From: Alphaproteobacteria bacterium
GTDB lineage: Bacteria; Pseudomonadota; Alphaproteobacteria; Rhodobacterales; Rhodobacteraceae
NCBI GenBank assembly: GCA_030433335.1
Contig: JAUILL010000008.1
Coordinates: forward strand, 1-64,000
Direction: 5' to 3'
Length of the DNA: 64,000 bases
The notes under the pieces were generated by a model. That model saw nothing but the letters and a program-made list of their open reading frames with translations. It was not told where the DNA came from and searched no databases. This document shows positions 51,693 through 62,159 of the stretch, piece by piece. Each line of letters opens with the position of its first letter. The stretch's first letter is position 1. A program made the translations under genes and the position numbers.

Positions 51693-52004
51693 TCAGCCCA
51701 GCACCACGGCGGTGCCCGAGGCCGAGACCATCAGCATGTTGTTGATTACTTCGTAGTCCAGATCGACGCCGACAACGGCGGTCGCGCCCACGGCGGCGGC
51801 GCGCTCTTCCAACTCTTTCAGAGCAGTTTCGCGGGCTTCGGCGAGGCTTGCCTCATAGGCACCGGACCGGCCCCCGATGATGTCGGTGATGCCCGCAAAG
51901 ATATCGCGGAACACGTTGGCACCCAGAATAGCCTCGCCCGTGACGATGCCACGGTATTCGGCGATCTGGTACCCTTCGACGGTGGGGGTGGTGGTGACGA
52001 TCAT
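51693..52004 (-). CDS. YbjQ/UPF0145-family protein
   Basis: ATG 52004 has AAGGA upstream. The 103-residue product has the family pattern: [23 protein letters not shown] at the start, [20 protein letters not shown], and [15 protein letters not shown]. This family is linked to metal binding by annotation, but its role is not settled. It lies between sufB and sufC, an insertion not found in the E. coli operon. Confidence 0.85.
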   Translation of the reverse strand: MIVTTTPTVEGYQIAEYRGIVTGEAILGANVFRDIFAGITDIIGGRSGAYEASLAEARETALKELEERAAAVGATAVVGVDLDYEVINNMLMVSASGTAVVLG

Positions 52005-52052
52005 TGGACGTTCCTTTGTGGGATGCGAAGGGGGCAACCTGCCCCCACCAGA

Positions 52053-53573
<1,521 letters not shown>

Positions 53574-53599
53574 TGGCGTCCCTCCTGTTCACATCACGA

Positions 53600-54643
53600 T
53601 CACGCCGCGCGGGCGCGAAATTTCTTGAACTGCTTGCGCCAAGCCTCGGCAAAACGCAGCACGTCCTCTTCTGTTACGTCCGGCCCCAGACTGATACGGA
53701 TCGCTCCGCTGGCTGTGGCCTCATTAAATCCCATCGCGGTCAACACGCGGCTGGCGCGCACCTTCCCGCTGGAACAGGCAGACCCGGCGCTGATCGCAAA
53801 ACCGGCCAGATCCATCTGCATCACTTGCGTCTCACCCTTCCATCCGGGCACCGCCACCACAGTGGTGTTCGGCAGGCGATCCGCGCCTTTCCCGACCAAA
53901 ATAGGTAGGTCCGAGTCATCTTCCAGAGCGTTTTCTAGAATATTTCTAATTTCCGCAACCCGTTCCCAAACGCCATCCGCCAGATCACGGGCCGCAGCCT
54001 GCGCGGCCGCCCCGAAACCGACCATTCCGATGACATTTTCAGTCCCCGACCGACGGCCCATTTCCTGCCCCCCGCCCTTGATGCGGCTCTCCACATCCAG
54101 ACCGCGCCGCAGCACCAAAGCCCCAATGCCCTTTGGCCCGCCAAGCTTGTGCGCGGACACGAGGCCCATCTGCGCACCGCTCCAGTTGAACGCAAAAGGC
54201 ACCTTGCCAAAGGCCTGTGTCATATCGCTGACCGCCAAGCCTTCGGGCAGTTTTTGCAAGACCCCGGTTTCACTATTCGCCAGCTGCAATGCCGATATAG
54301 TTGGGTCCTCAACAGTCACGCGACCCAGAGCATCCACTGACAACTCATCCGTAACCCAAGCTGACACGGCGTCATGCTCAACGGCTGCACTCTTCAACCC
54401 GCGCCCCGCGCAAGCCAAAGCCGCCGCTTCGGTCGCCCCAGAGGTAAAGACAATGTCCGCCCCCTCAGCTCCGAGCGCCTCAGCAACCTGCGCACGCGCG
54501 GCCTCGACCAAAGACTTGGCCGCACGCCCCTCGGCATGCACGCTGGATGGATTGCCCACCACATCCATGGCCGCGATCATCGCTGCCTTGGCCTCCGCCC
54601 GCAAAGGCGTGGTCGCATTCCAATCCAGATAAACGCGCTTCAC
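53600..54643 (-). CDS. Cysteine desulfurase of the NifS/IscS group
   Basis: GTG 54643 has AAGGA eight bases upstream and gives 347 residues (VKRVYLDWNATTPLR). PLP Lys lies in SAHKLGGPKG and the catalytic Cys in the mobile loop GSACSSGKVR. This SSGK loop marks group I enzymes, different from the SufS-type enzyme at the other end of the operon. It lies between iscR and sufB, so the operon encodes one desulfurase of each group. It is shorter than E. coli IscS (about 404). Confidence 0.9.
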   Translation of the reverse strand: MKRVYLDWNATTPLRAEAKAAMIAAMDVVGNPSSVHAEGRAAKSLVEAARAQVAEALGAEGADIVFTSGATEAAALACAGRGLKSAAVEHDAVSAWVTDELSVDALGRVTVEDPTISALQLANSETGVLQKLPEGLAVSDMTQAFGKVPFAFNWSGAQMGLVSAHKLGGPKGIGALVLRRGLDVESRIKGGGQEMGRRSGTENVIGMVGFGAAAQAAARDLADGVWERVAEIRNILENALEDDSDLPILVGKGADRLPNTTVVAVPGWKGETQVMQMDLAGFAISAGSACSSGKVRASRVLTAMGFNEATASGAIRISLGPDVTEEDVLRFAEAWRKQFKKFRARAA

Positions 54644-54719
54644 AGCACAGGTCCTTCTTTTTGCTCAAAATACTCCGGGGGTGTCGCGCAGCGACGGGGG
54701 CAGAGCCCCCAGCCACGCA

Positions 54720-55178
54720 TCATTCATCCACCACAGCGAACAGGCTCGGCACCGCCGGACAAGGCGCCAGCTGGTTCTTGATCACGTCCTTCAAACTCGC
54801 CTGATGCAGGAACACATAGACATGGGCACTCAGCCCTTCCCACAGACGGTTGGACAGCGACTGCGCCCGGGATCCCGACAACCCGCCAGAGGCCCCTGCC
54901 CCTTTGTGCATCGCGCTCACGGTCTCATCCACAGCGCCCAAAATCTCGGACACGCGAATGTCCGCTGCGGGTCGCGCCAGACGGTATCCGCCCCCCGGAC
55001 CACGCACAGACTCCACCAGACCACCGCGGCGAAGCTTGACGAAAAGCTGCTCAAGATAGGGCAGCGAAATGTCCTGACGCTTCGAGATTTCGCCCAACGT
55101 CACCAGATGATCTTCAGGCTGCAAAGCCAAGTCCACCAGCGCAACCATTGCGTAACGACCTTTGGTACTCAGTTTCAT
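54720..55178 (-). CDS. iscR: Rrf2-family regulator IscR, without the classical Cys cluster
   Basis: ATG 55178 has GGGG upstream. The 152-residue product has the IscR winged helix (KLSTKGRYAMVALVDLAL, LPYLEQLFVKLRRGGLVESVRGPGGGYRLAR). The segment that in E. coli carries C92, C98 and C104 reads HKGAGASGGLSGSRAQSLSN here and has no Cys. The only Cys is near the end (APCPAVP). From what I know, IscR of rhodobacteria differs in just this way and still binds an Fe-S cluster. It should repress the Suf operon when iron is sufficient. Confidence 0.9.
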   Translation of the reverse strand: MKLSTKGRYAMVALVDLALQPEDHLVTLGEISKRQDISLPYLEQLFVKLRRGGLVESVRGPGGGYRLARPAADIRVSEILGAVDETVSAMHKGAGASGGLSGSRAQSLSNRLWEGLSAHVYVFLHQASLKDVIKNQLAPCPAVPSLFAVVDE

Positions 55179-55263
55179 TTCGTCCCCCCGACGGCGAATA
55201 GATTGACGTTCGCGCCCGCAAGCCCTAAATCGCTTACACCTTCCCGTCCACACCGACGGTAAT

Positions 55264-55278
55264 TTAGAATCCTTCTAA
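55264..55278. promoter_or_regulatory. Palindromic operator, iron/IscR-type candidate
   Basis: TTAGAA-TCC-TTCTAA is a perfect inverted repeat, 6-bp arms with a 3-base spacer. It lies 86 bases before iscR and 62 bases before the divergent alpha/beta hydrolase. Its form agrees with the iron-responsive palindrome that I recall for Rhodobacterales (Iron-Rhodo box). The match is from memory. Confidence 0.55.
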
Positions 55279-55339
55279 GGTGGTTGATCGTTTTCGTCAA
55301 GAATTCGCCGCCCAATTTGTTCAGGAGAGCGCCAAGTAC

Positions 55340-55993
55340 ATGCCCGAGGTCATTTTTCCAGGACCCGAAGGCCGCCTCGAAGGCCGCTATCACCCCCAAA
55401 AAGACCGTGACGCCCCGATCGCCATCGTGCTTCATCCCCACCCGCAATTCGGCGGGACGATGAACAACAAGGTCGTCTACAACCTGCACTATGCCTTCTA
55501 CAACATGGGCTTCACTGTGTTGCGGTTCAACTTCCGTGGCGTTGGCCGCAGCCAGGGCGAATACGACCAAGGCGTGGGCGAACTGTCGGATGCGGCATCG
55601 GCGCTGGACTACCTTCAGTCGATGAACTCCAACTCCAAGCACTGCTGGGTCGCCGGCTTCAGCTTTGGTGCGTGGATCGGGATGCAGCTTCTGATGCGCC
55701 GCCCCGAGATCACGGGCTTCGTCTCTGTCGCGCCGCCGGCCAACATGTATGACTTCAGCTTCCTGGCGCCCTGCCCCAGCTCTGGCCTGATCATCAACGG
55801 CAGCTCCGACCGCGTCGCGCCGCCCGCAGACACCGTGTCGCTGGTCAAAAAGCTCCAAGAGCAAAAAGGCATCACCATCACCCACGAGGAAATGCCCGGC
55901 GCCGGTCACTTCTTCGAGGAGCCGAACATGGAGCCGATGATCGACACCGTGTCGACCTATGTGAAGCGTCGTCTCACCGAGAACAGCCGCTAA
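55340..55993 (+). CDS. Alpha/beta hydrolase of the conserved short type
   Basis: ATG 55340 is preferred because related proteins begin MPEVIFPGPEGRLEG; the GTG at 55280 would place coding sequence over the operator palindrome. The 217-residue product has HPHPQFGGTMNN (oxyanion region), GFSFGA (nucleophile elbow), an Asp in SSDRVAPP and the His in GAGHFFEE. This widespread family is conserved in alphaproteobacteria, with unknown substrate. It is divergent from iscR. Confidence 0.85.
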   Translation: MPEVIFPGPEGRLEGRYHPQKDRDAPIAIVLHPHPQFGGTMNNKVVYNLHYAFYNMGFTVLRFNFRGVGRSQGEYDQGVGELSDAASALDYLQSMNSNSKHCWVAGFSFGAWIGMQLLMRRPEITGFVSVAPPANMYDFSFLAPCPSSGLIINGSSDRVAPPADTVSLVKKLQEQKGITITHEEMPGAGHFFEEPNMEPMIDTVSTYVKRRLTENSR

Positions 55994-55996
55994 GTT

Positions 55997-56215
55997 ATGG
56001 GGATCACAGAAGATCTGGCCGACAAGTTGGCCCAAGACGTGATCGCTGCCATGGAAAAGCTTGGCGATGACCGCCTGCCGGACGAGGTGGCCGATGTGAT
56101 CGGCGCCACCTCGCCCACCACCGAAGAGGCCTTCCGCACCGCTGTGCGCGTGCGGATCGCCGAACAACGGGCACGCAAGTTCCTAGCCTCCAAGCTTGGC
56201 GAGGACGAGGCGTGA
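55997..56215 (+). CDS. Small conserved helical protein
   Basis: The 72-residue product (GITEDLADKLAQDVIAAMEKL ...) is all helical, without membrane segment. It starts three bases after the hydrolase stop and overlaps the HD-hydrolase start (GTGA), so it is part of that operon. It resembles a rhodobacterial DUF of unknown function. Confidence 0.7.
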   Translation: MGITEDLADKLAQDVIAAMEKLGDDRLPDEVADVIGATSPTTEEAFRTAVRVRIAEQRARKFLASKLGEDEA

Positions 56216-56799
56216 GCACGGATCGGATTTCGGCCCAGCTCGCCTTTTTGACAGAGGCAGACCGGCTGAAATCCATCAACCGCGCGACCACCCTGTGCGA
56301 CGCTTCGCGGCGCGAAAATTCTGCAGAACACAGTTGGCACATCGCGCTTTACGCGCTGACCATGGCCGAACACGCCTCGCGCCCCGTCAACGTGAGCCGC
56401 GTGATCCAGATGCTCTTGCTCCATGATATCGTCGAGATTGATGCCGGTGACGCGCCGATCCACGGCAGCCCGGACCCTGACTTGCAAGCGGCCAAGGAAC
56501 AGGCCGCTGCCGACCGCATTTTTGGCTTGCTGCCCGCCGACCAACGCGACGCCTTCCGCGCGATTTGGGAGGAGTTCGAGGCCGCCGAAACCGACGACGC
56601 GATCTTTGCCAAGTCCATAGACCGCGTACAGCCCGTGATCGCGAACCTCGAAACCGGTGGCGGCACTTGGCCCGAATACAACGTCACGCCCGAGCAGTTG
56701 GAAACCCGCGTCGGCGTCAAAGTCAAACGCGGCGCCCCCGCGATTTGGGAGGCGCTGAAGACCCGCATCGACCGATGGTTCGCTGAAAACACAGGCTAA
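56212..56799 (+). CDS. HD-domain phosphohydrolase, YfbR-like
   Basis: The 195-residue product (GTG start, overlapping the preceding stop) has the HD-domain metal ligands: H in ENSAEHSWHIAL, HD in LLHDIVEIDAGD, and a later D in KSIDRVQPV. The EHSWHIAL and HDIVEIDAGD segments are typical of 5'-deoxynucleotidase YfbR-like proteins. It would hydrolyse a nucleotide monophosphate. It overlaps the small helical protein by four bases. Confidence 0.85.
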   Translation: MSTDRISAQLAFLTEADRLKSINRATTLCDASRRENSAEHSWHIALYALTMAEHASRPVNVSRVIQMLLLHDIVEIDAGDAPIHGSPDPDLQAAKEQAAADRIFGLLPADQRDAFRAIWEEFEAAETDDAIFAKSIDRVQPVIANLETGGGTWPEYNVTPEQLETRVGVKVKRGAPAIWEALKTRIDRWFAENTG

Positions 56800-56870
56800 G
56801 GCACGCTGCGCTGCGGCTTTGCGTGCGCAGCATGTCGACAGGTCAGCATTTCTGTCCTATATTAGAGGTC

Positions 56871-57494
56871 ATGCCAGCCTCCTATCATATCCCCCCGTCC
56901 CCACAGAAACACACCATGATCGAGGACATCCAAGGGCTGTCCATCGGCCTGATCACGACGTCAATCGGCCTGACGTTCCTGACCTCGCTCGGCTTTATCA
57001 CGGGGCAAACGGCGGGTCTGGCGCTGATCATCAGTTACCTGAGCGGGATCAGCTTCAGTTGGGTGTTCTGGACGATCAACATCCCCTTTTACATTGTCGC
57101 ATGGTTCTACATGGGCCCCGAATTCACCATCAAATCCGCGATCAGCGTGACGTTGTTGTCCGTGCTGATGGCGGTCGTTCCGGGCCTGATGCCCTTTGAC
57201 GGATTGAACCCGTGGTTCGGGACCGTGGCATTCGGAGTGCTAACCGGCTTTGGGTTGCTTGGCGTCTTCCGCCACAAATCCTCGCTCGGTGGGCTTGGCG
57301 TGATTGCCCTGATGGCTCAAGAGTTCCTGAACATCCGCGCGGGCTACGTACAGCTTGGGTTCGACGCAATCCTCTTTGCTGTCGCGTTTTTCCTGTTCGA
57401 TCCGCGCATCGTGCTCTTCTCGTTATTTGGCGCAGTCATCCTGAACGGCGTTATTGCCTTTAATCACCGGCGCGACCGTTATATCGCGGACTAA
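56871..57494 (+). CDS. YitT-family membrane protein (first of a tandem pair)
   Basis: ATG 56871 gives 207 residues (alternative ATG 56916). Five membrane helices with the family features TSLGFITGQTAGLALIISYLSG, NIPFYIVAWFYMGPEFTIKS and FRHKSSLGGLGVIAL. It lacks the C-terminal soluble domain of Firmicutes YitT. It is followed by a close paralogue 31 bases later. Function unknown; transport is suspected for the family. Confidence 0.85.
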   Translation: MPASYHIPPSPQKHTMIEDIQGLSIGLITTSIGLTFLTSLGFITGQTAGLALIISYLSGISFSWVFWTINIPFYIVAWFYMGPEFTIKSAISVTLLSVLMAVVPGLMPFDGLNPWFGTVAFGVLTGFGLLGVFRHKSSLGGLGVIALMAQEFLNIRAGYVQLGFDAILFAVAFFLFDPRIVLFSLFGAVILNGVIAFNHRRDRYIAD

Positions 57495-57525
57495 GATTTG
57501 ACCAATTAGACAGAGACGATGCGCC

Positions 57526-58137
57526 ATGGCAGAGCCACATCACTCGATTAACCATACCCTTGCCGATGATGCCCAAGCCTTTGCGCTGGGAACGACAATG
57601 TGTTCGCTGGGTCTGCTGATCCTGACCAATCTGGGGCTGATCACTGGACAGACGGCGGGCCTTGCGGTGCTACTCAGCTACCTGACTGGCATGAAGTTCG
57701 GCCTTTTGTTTTTCCTCGTGAACATCCCGTTCTACGTGCTCGCCTACATGCGAATGGGCCTACGGTTCACGATCAAGACCTTCATCGCTGTGGCCCTGCT
57801 GTCTGTGATCGCCGACCAACTGCCGAACTTTGTCCAGTTCAGCGAGATTGATCCACTGGTGGGCACGCTGATCATGGCCGGTGTCACGGGTCTGGGACTG
57901 ATGGTGCTGTTTCGGCATGGCGCGTCCCTTGGCGGGATCGGCGTTCTGGCGCTGTACCTGCAGGACAAAACGGGTTTCCGCGCGGGTCACACGCAGCTGA
58001 TCTTTGACGCCTGCCTGTTTAGCGTGGCGTTCTTTATACTGCCGCTTCCGATGGTGCTCTATAGCCTGCTTGGGGCTGTGATCGTGAACCTGATCATCGC
58101 CACCAACCACCGCAAAGACCGCTACGTCGCGCTCTAG
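57526..58137 (+). CDS. YitT-family membrane protein (second of a tandem pair)
   Basis: The 203-residue product aligns with its neighbour over the whole length: ITGQTAGLAVLLSYLTG, NIPFYVLAYMRMGLRFTIK, FRHGASLGGIGVLALY and an almost identical end (NHRKDRYVAL against NHRRDRYIAD). This indicates a gene duplication. It has five membrane helices. Its end overlaps the convergent amidotransferase gene by four bases. Confidence 0.85.
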   Translation: MAEPHHSINHTLADDAQAFALGTTMCSLGLLILTNLGLITGQTAGLAVLLSYLTGMKFGLLFFLVNIPFYVLAYMRMGLRFTIKTFIAVALLSVIADQLPNFVQFSEIDPLVGTLIMAGVTGLGLMVLFRHGASLGGIGVLALYLQDKTGFRAGHTQLIFDACLFSVAFFILPLPMVLYSLLGAVIVNLIIATNHRKDRYVAL

Positions 58138-58934
58138 GCGACTTTGTGCGCCCGGTGCAGATCGGGCGCGAAGCATGACCGCTCGACCCCGTCCGCGCTA
58201 AAGCGCATCCAGCAACCGGGCGGGACTTCGACCCAATCCGTCTCGTCGGTTTCCAAGGGTTCGGACACCACAGCCCACCCGTTCCGCGTATCGCTCCAAC
58301 GATAATACAGCGACGGCGCATGCGCATCTGACGCGTAGCGCACTGCATAAAGGCTCTGACCATCAGACAAAGCCGCGGCCAAACGCATGTGGGGTGTCGC
58401 GCCCTTTTCCTCGGACAAAATTTGCAGACGAGCGACCGCACGAAGCATTGCACCATGGGGGTCCGCATCCAGCCCCTCGTCCAATGCGATCAGGAACAGC
58501 GCTTCGCTGTCCGTCGCCCCTTTGCGGCTGTCATACAGCTCGTTCGAGATCATCATATCCGCGTCCTTGCGGATCGCGTTAAAGCCCCCGACCTGTCCGT
58601 TGTGCATAAAGCTCCATTTGCCCACGGAAAAGGGATGGCAGTTGTTATGGCTGGTCGCCGTACCGGTCGAGGCCCGGACATGCGCCATGAAAAGCCCCGA
58701 CTTCACCTGATAGGCCAGCGACCGTAGGTTGGGGTCCGACCACGCCGGATGCACGTCGCGGTACAAACCCGGCTCTTCGCGCTCGCCATACCACGCCAGC
58801 CCGAAACCATCCGCATTGATCGCAGTCTGACACTGGGTCGCGCACTGAGACTGATGGACCAGCGAATGCTTGGGGTCGGTCACGACCTCGGACAGGAAAA
58901 TCGGTTCTCCGATATAGGCGGCCCAACGGCACAT
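58134..58934 (-). CDS. Class II glutamine amidotransferase (YafJ-like)
   Basis: ATG 58934 places the nucleophile at C2 (MCRWAAYIGEP), as required for this N-terminal nucleophile family. The 266-residue product has AHVRASTGT, NCHPFSVGKWSFMHNGQVGGF and DSEALFLIAL, the glutamine-binding elements. There is no synthetase domain, so it is a stand-alone amidotransferase of the YafJ/EgtC kind; the acceptor is unknown. Confidence 0.9.
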   Translation of the reverse strand: MCRWAAYIGEPIFLSEVVTDPKHSLVHQSQCATQCQTAINADGFGLAWYGEREEPGLYRDVHPAWSDPNLRSLAYQVKSGLFMAHVRASTGTATSHNNCHPFSVGKWSFMHNGQVGGFNAIRKDADMMISNELYDSRKGATDSEALFLIALDEGLDADPHGAMLRAVARLQILSEEKGATPHMRLAAALSDGQSLYAVRYASDAHAPSLYYRWSDTRNGWAVVSEPLETDETDWVEVPPGCWMRFSADGVERSCFAPDLHRAHKVA

Positions 58935-59137
58935 TGGCGTGTCCTCGATACGTGGCGGATGCTGTGTTGCGGCATGCAATCTACAGGCCAGTTCAAACAG
59001 GTACAAGCAGCACCAAAGACCCCTGCCCCGGACCTATCCCTTTTACACATTCCAATCGCGGCGCACTTATGGACAAGCCCCCCTTGCATCGCTAGACATT
59101 CGTGACGCTTGGCCCATGCCAGAACGAAAGAGACCAC

Positions 59138-61792
59138 ATGCCTTCGCTGAACGATATTCGATCGACCTTCCTCGACTATTTTGCCAAGCAGGGACACGAG
59201 GTTGTGCCCTCGTCACCCCTGGTGCCGCGCAACGACCCGACCCTGATGTTCACGAACTCGGGCATGGTGCAGTTCAAGAACTGCTTTACCGGTGTTGAAA
59301 CCCGCGACTATGTGCGTGCGACCACCGCGCAGAAATGCGTGCGCGCTGGCGGTAAGCACAACGACTTGGACAACGTAGGCTACACCGCGCGTCACCACAC
59401 GTTCTTTGAAATGCTGGGGAATTTCAGCTTTGGCGATTACTTCAAAACCGAAGCGATTCCCTTTGCATATGAGCTGATCACCAAAGAATTCGGCATCAAC
59501 AAAGACCGCCTCTTGACCACCGTCTATCACACCGATGACGAAGCGTTCGAGATCTGGAAAAAGGTCGGCGTACCCGAGGATCGCATTATCCGCATCGCGA
59601 CCTCTGACAACTTCTGGCAAATGGGGCCGACCGGTCCTTGCGGCCCCTGCACCGAGATTTTCTACGACCACGGCGACCACATCTGGGGAGGCCCTCCCGG
59701 CTCGCCCGAAGAGGACGGCGACCGCTTCATCGAAATCTGGAACGTCGTTTTCATGCAGAACGAGCAGTTCGAAGACGGCTCGATGAAGGCGTTGGACATG
59801 CAGTCCATCGACACCGGCATGGGTCTGGAGCGTATTGGCGCCCTGCTGCAAGGCAAGCACGACAACTACGACACCGACCTGATGCGCAGCCTGATAGAGG
59901 CCAGCGCCGAAGTCACCGACGGCGCCCCTGATGGCGACGGCAACGTGCATCACCGCGTGATCGCGGACCACCTGCGTTCGACCTCGTTCCTGATTGCCGA
60001 TGGCGTCATGCCCTCGAACGAAGGCCGCGGCTATGTGCTGCGCCGCATCATGCGCCGCGCCATGCGTCACGCGCACCTGCTGGGTGCCAAAGACCCCGTG
60101 ATGCATAAACTGGTGCCCGCGCTGGTGCGCCAGATGGGTGCCGCCTACCCCGAACTGGGTCAGGCTCAGGCACTGATCGAAGAAACGCTGGAGCTGGAAG
60201 GCAAGCGCTTTATCACCACTTTGGATCGCGGCCTGAAGCTGCTGTCTGACGAAGTGGCTGATCTGCCCGAAGGTGCGCCCCTCTCCGGCGAAGCTGCGTT
60301 CAAGCTGTACGACACCTATGGCTTCCCGCTCGACCTGACGCAGGATGCGCTTCGCGAACAGGACCGCACCGTGGACACCGACGGCTTTGATGCCGCGATG
60401 GCTGAACAGAAGGCCAAGGCGCGCGCTGCTTGGGCCGGTTCGGGCGAAGCAGCCGACGCAACCATCTGGTTCGACATCGCCGATGAAAAAGGCACCACCG
60501 ACTTCCTGGGTTACGACACCGAGTCCGCCGAAGGTCAGGTCGTCGCGCTGGTCAAAGACGGCGCACAGGTGGACAGCCTGTCCGCGGGCGATACCGGCCA
60601 GATCGTCCTGAACCAGACCCCCTTCTACGCTGAAAGCGGTGGTCAGATTGGCGACACCGGTGAGATCACAGTCGAAGGCGGCAAGGCCCGCGTCACTGAC
60701 ACCAAGAAAACCGCTGGCGTTTTCATTCACTTCGTCGAAGTGACCGAAGGAAAGATCGACCGCGGCCAAGGCGCTCAGCTTGAAGTCGATCACGACCGTC
60801 GCGGCGCGATCCGCTCCAGCCACTCGGCCACGCACCTGTTGAACGAAGCCCTGCGCCGTGCGCTTGGCGATCACGTGGCACAGCGCGGCTCGCTGAACGC
60901 CGAAGACCGTTTGCGGTTCGACTTCAGCCACGCCAAGGCCTTGACCGCCGAGGAACTGGCCCAAGTCGACGCCGAGGTGAACGAGTTCATCCGACAGAAC
61001 ACCAAAGTCGAAACCCGTATCATGACCCCCGACGATGCTCGCGGCCTTGGCGCGCAGGCTCTGTTTGGCGAAAAGTACGGCGATGAGGTTCGCGTTGTTT
61101 CCATGGGCACCCTGCCCGGCTCGGGCAAAGGCATGGACGGCGAGACCTATTCGCTGGAACTCTGCGGCGGCACCCATGTGCGCCAGCTGGGTGAGATTGG
61201 CCTCTACCTGACCCTGTCCGACAGCGCCTCCAGCTCTGGCGTCCGCCGGATCGAGGCTCTGACCGGTCAGGCCGCGCTGAACCACCTGCGCGAACAGGCA
61301 GAGCGTGTCTCGGAACTGTCGGGTGCCCTGAAGACCCAGCCCGCCGATCTGGTTGGCCGCGTTCAGTCCCTGATGGACGAGCGCAAGAAGCTGGAGAACG
61401 AAGTTGCCCAACTGCGCCGCGAATTGGCAATGTCCGGTGGCGGTCAGGCCGAAGCCAAGGCAGAGGACGTCAATGGCGTGCCCTTCCTTGCGCAAGTTCT
61501 CTCGGGTGTGACGGGCAAAGACCTGCCCTCTCTGATCGACGCACATAAAGAGAAATTGGGCAGCGCCGCGATCCTGCTGATCGCCGATGCGGACGGCAAA
61601 GTCGCCGTGGCCGCTGGCGTGACCAAGGACCTGACCGACAAAGTCAGCGCCGTTGATCTGGTCAAAGCCGCCGTAGTTGAACTGGGTGGCAAGGGTGGCG
61701 GTGGCCGTCCCGACATGGCTCAGGGCGGCGCCAAAGATGCCGCGAACGCAGATGGCGCGATCGCCGCTGCCAAAGCCGCCATCGGAGGATAA
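59138..61792 (+). CDS. alaS: Alanyl-tRNA synthetase
   Basis: ATG 59138 with GAAAGAGA upstream gives 884 residues, the usual length. The class II catalytic domain comes first ([43 protein letters not shown]). The tRNA-recognition region follows. The editing domain has [11 protein letters not shown] and CGGTHV zinc ligands, and a coiled coil leads to the C-Ala domain ([14 protein letters not shown]). It charges tRNA-Ala and clears Ser and Gly mischarges. Confidence 0.98.
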   Translation: MPSLNDIRSTFLDYFAKQGHEVVPSSPLVPRNDPTLMFTNSGMVQFKNCFTGVETRDYVRATTAQKCVRAGGKHNDLDNVGYTARHHTFFEMLGNFSFGDYFKTEAIPFAYELITKEFGINKDRLLTTVYHTDDEAFEIWKKVGVPEDRIIRIATSDNFWQMGPTGPCGPCTEIFYDHGDHIWGGPPGSPEEDGDRFIEIWNVVFMQNEQFEDGSMKALDMQSIDTGMGLERIGALLQGKHDNYDTDLMRSLIEASAEVTDGAPDGDGNVHHRVIADHLRSTSFLIADGVMPSNEGRGYVLRRIMRRAMRHAHLLGAKDPVMHKLVPALVRQMGAAYPELGQAQALIEETLELEGKRFITTLDRGLKLLSDEVADLPEGAPLSGEAAFKLYDTYGFPLDLTQDALREQDRTVDTDGFDAAMAEQKAKARAAWAGSGEAADATIWFDIADEKGTTDFLGYDTESAEGQVVALVKDGAQVDSLSAGDTGQIVLNQTPFYAESGGQIGDTGEITVEGGKARVTDTKKTAGVFIHFVEVTEGKIDRGQGAQLEVDHDRRGAIRSSHSATHLLNEALRRALGDHVAQRGSLNAEDRLRFDFSHAKALTAEELAQVDAEVNEFIRQNTKVETRIMTPDDARGLGAQALFGEKYGDEVRVVSMGTLPGSGKGMDGETYSLELCGGTHVRQLGEIGLYLTLSDSASSSGVRRIEALTGQAALNHLREQAERVSELSGALKTQPADLVGRVQSLMDERKKLENEVAQLRRELAMSGGGQAEAKAEDVNGVPFLAQVLSGVTGKDLPSLIDAHKEKLGSAAILLIADADGKVAVAAGVTKDLTDKVSAVDLVKAAVVELGGKGGGGRPDMAQGGAKDAANADGAIAAAKAAIGG

Positions 61793-61794
61793 CC

Positions 61795-62082
61795 ATGACC
61801 GCTCTCTGGATCGCCCACGTGCACGTCACAGACGCCGACGCTTATGGCAAATATGCTGCAGGCGCCGGTCCCGCCATCGCCGTCCACGGAGGCAAGTTCC
61901 TTGCCCGTGGCGGCGACTACCACATCCTCGAAGGAGCTGACCGCGAACGCCATGTCGTCGCTCAGTTCCCGTCGAAACAAGCGGCCATCGACTGCTACCA
62001 TTCGGACGAATATCAGGCCGCCTTGGCACATGCCAAAGGCGCAGCTGAGCGTGATCTGGTGATCGTCGAACTTACTGAATAA
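61795..62082 (+). CDS. DUF1330-family small protein
   Basis: The 95-residue product starts two bases after alaS, with AGGA in the alaS end as ribosome site. It fits the DUF1330 ferredoxin-like barrel: VTDADAYGKYAAGAGPAI, GGKFLARGGDYHIL, FPSKQAAIDCYHSDEYQAAL. Proteins of this type are dimeric with no agreed function. Confidence 0.9.
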   Translation: MTALWIAHVHVTDADAYGKYAAGAGPAIAVHGGKFLARGGDYHILEGADRERHVVAQFPSKQAAIDCYHSDEYQAALAHAKGAAERDLVIVELTE

Positions 62083-62091
62083 TCGGATGTC

Positions 62092-62111
62092 TTGGCCGCC
62101 ACGGCGGCCAA
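62092..62111. terminator. Strong hairpin after the DUF1330 gene
   Basis: TTGGCCGC and GCGGCCAA at 62092-62099 and 62104-62111 pair perfectly around CACG. No T-run follows directly; the second hairpin 13 bases later has one. The two may act together. Confidence 0.4.
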
Positions 62112-62123
62112 CTTCGCAAAACA

Positions 62124-62153
62124 AAAGGCCCCGAGGATCACCTCGGGGCCTTT
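62124..62153. terminator. Bidirectional Rho-independent terminator
   Basis: GGCCCCGAGG at 62127-62136 pairs with CCTCGGGGCC at 62141-62150 around ATCA. AAA on the left and TTT on the right give a U-run in either direction. It separates alaS-DUF1330 from the convergent typA. Confidence 0.85.
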
Positions 62154-62159
62154 GCTATT

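Noticed and set aside
55280-55339. A GTG start 20 codons upstream for the hydrolase divergent from iscR
   Set aside because: It would place coding sequence directly against the iron-type palindrome, and related proteins begin at the ATG.
59213-61546. A 777-codon open frame on the strand opposite alaS
   Set aside because: It is the antisense shadow of a highly conserved full-length gene with strong GC bias; the translation has no domain sense.
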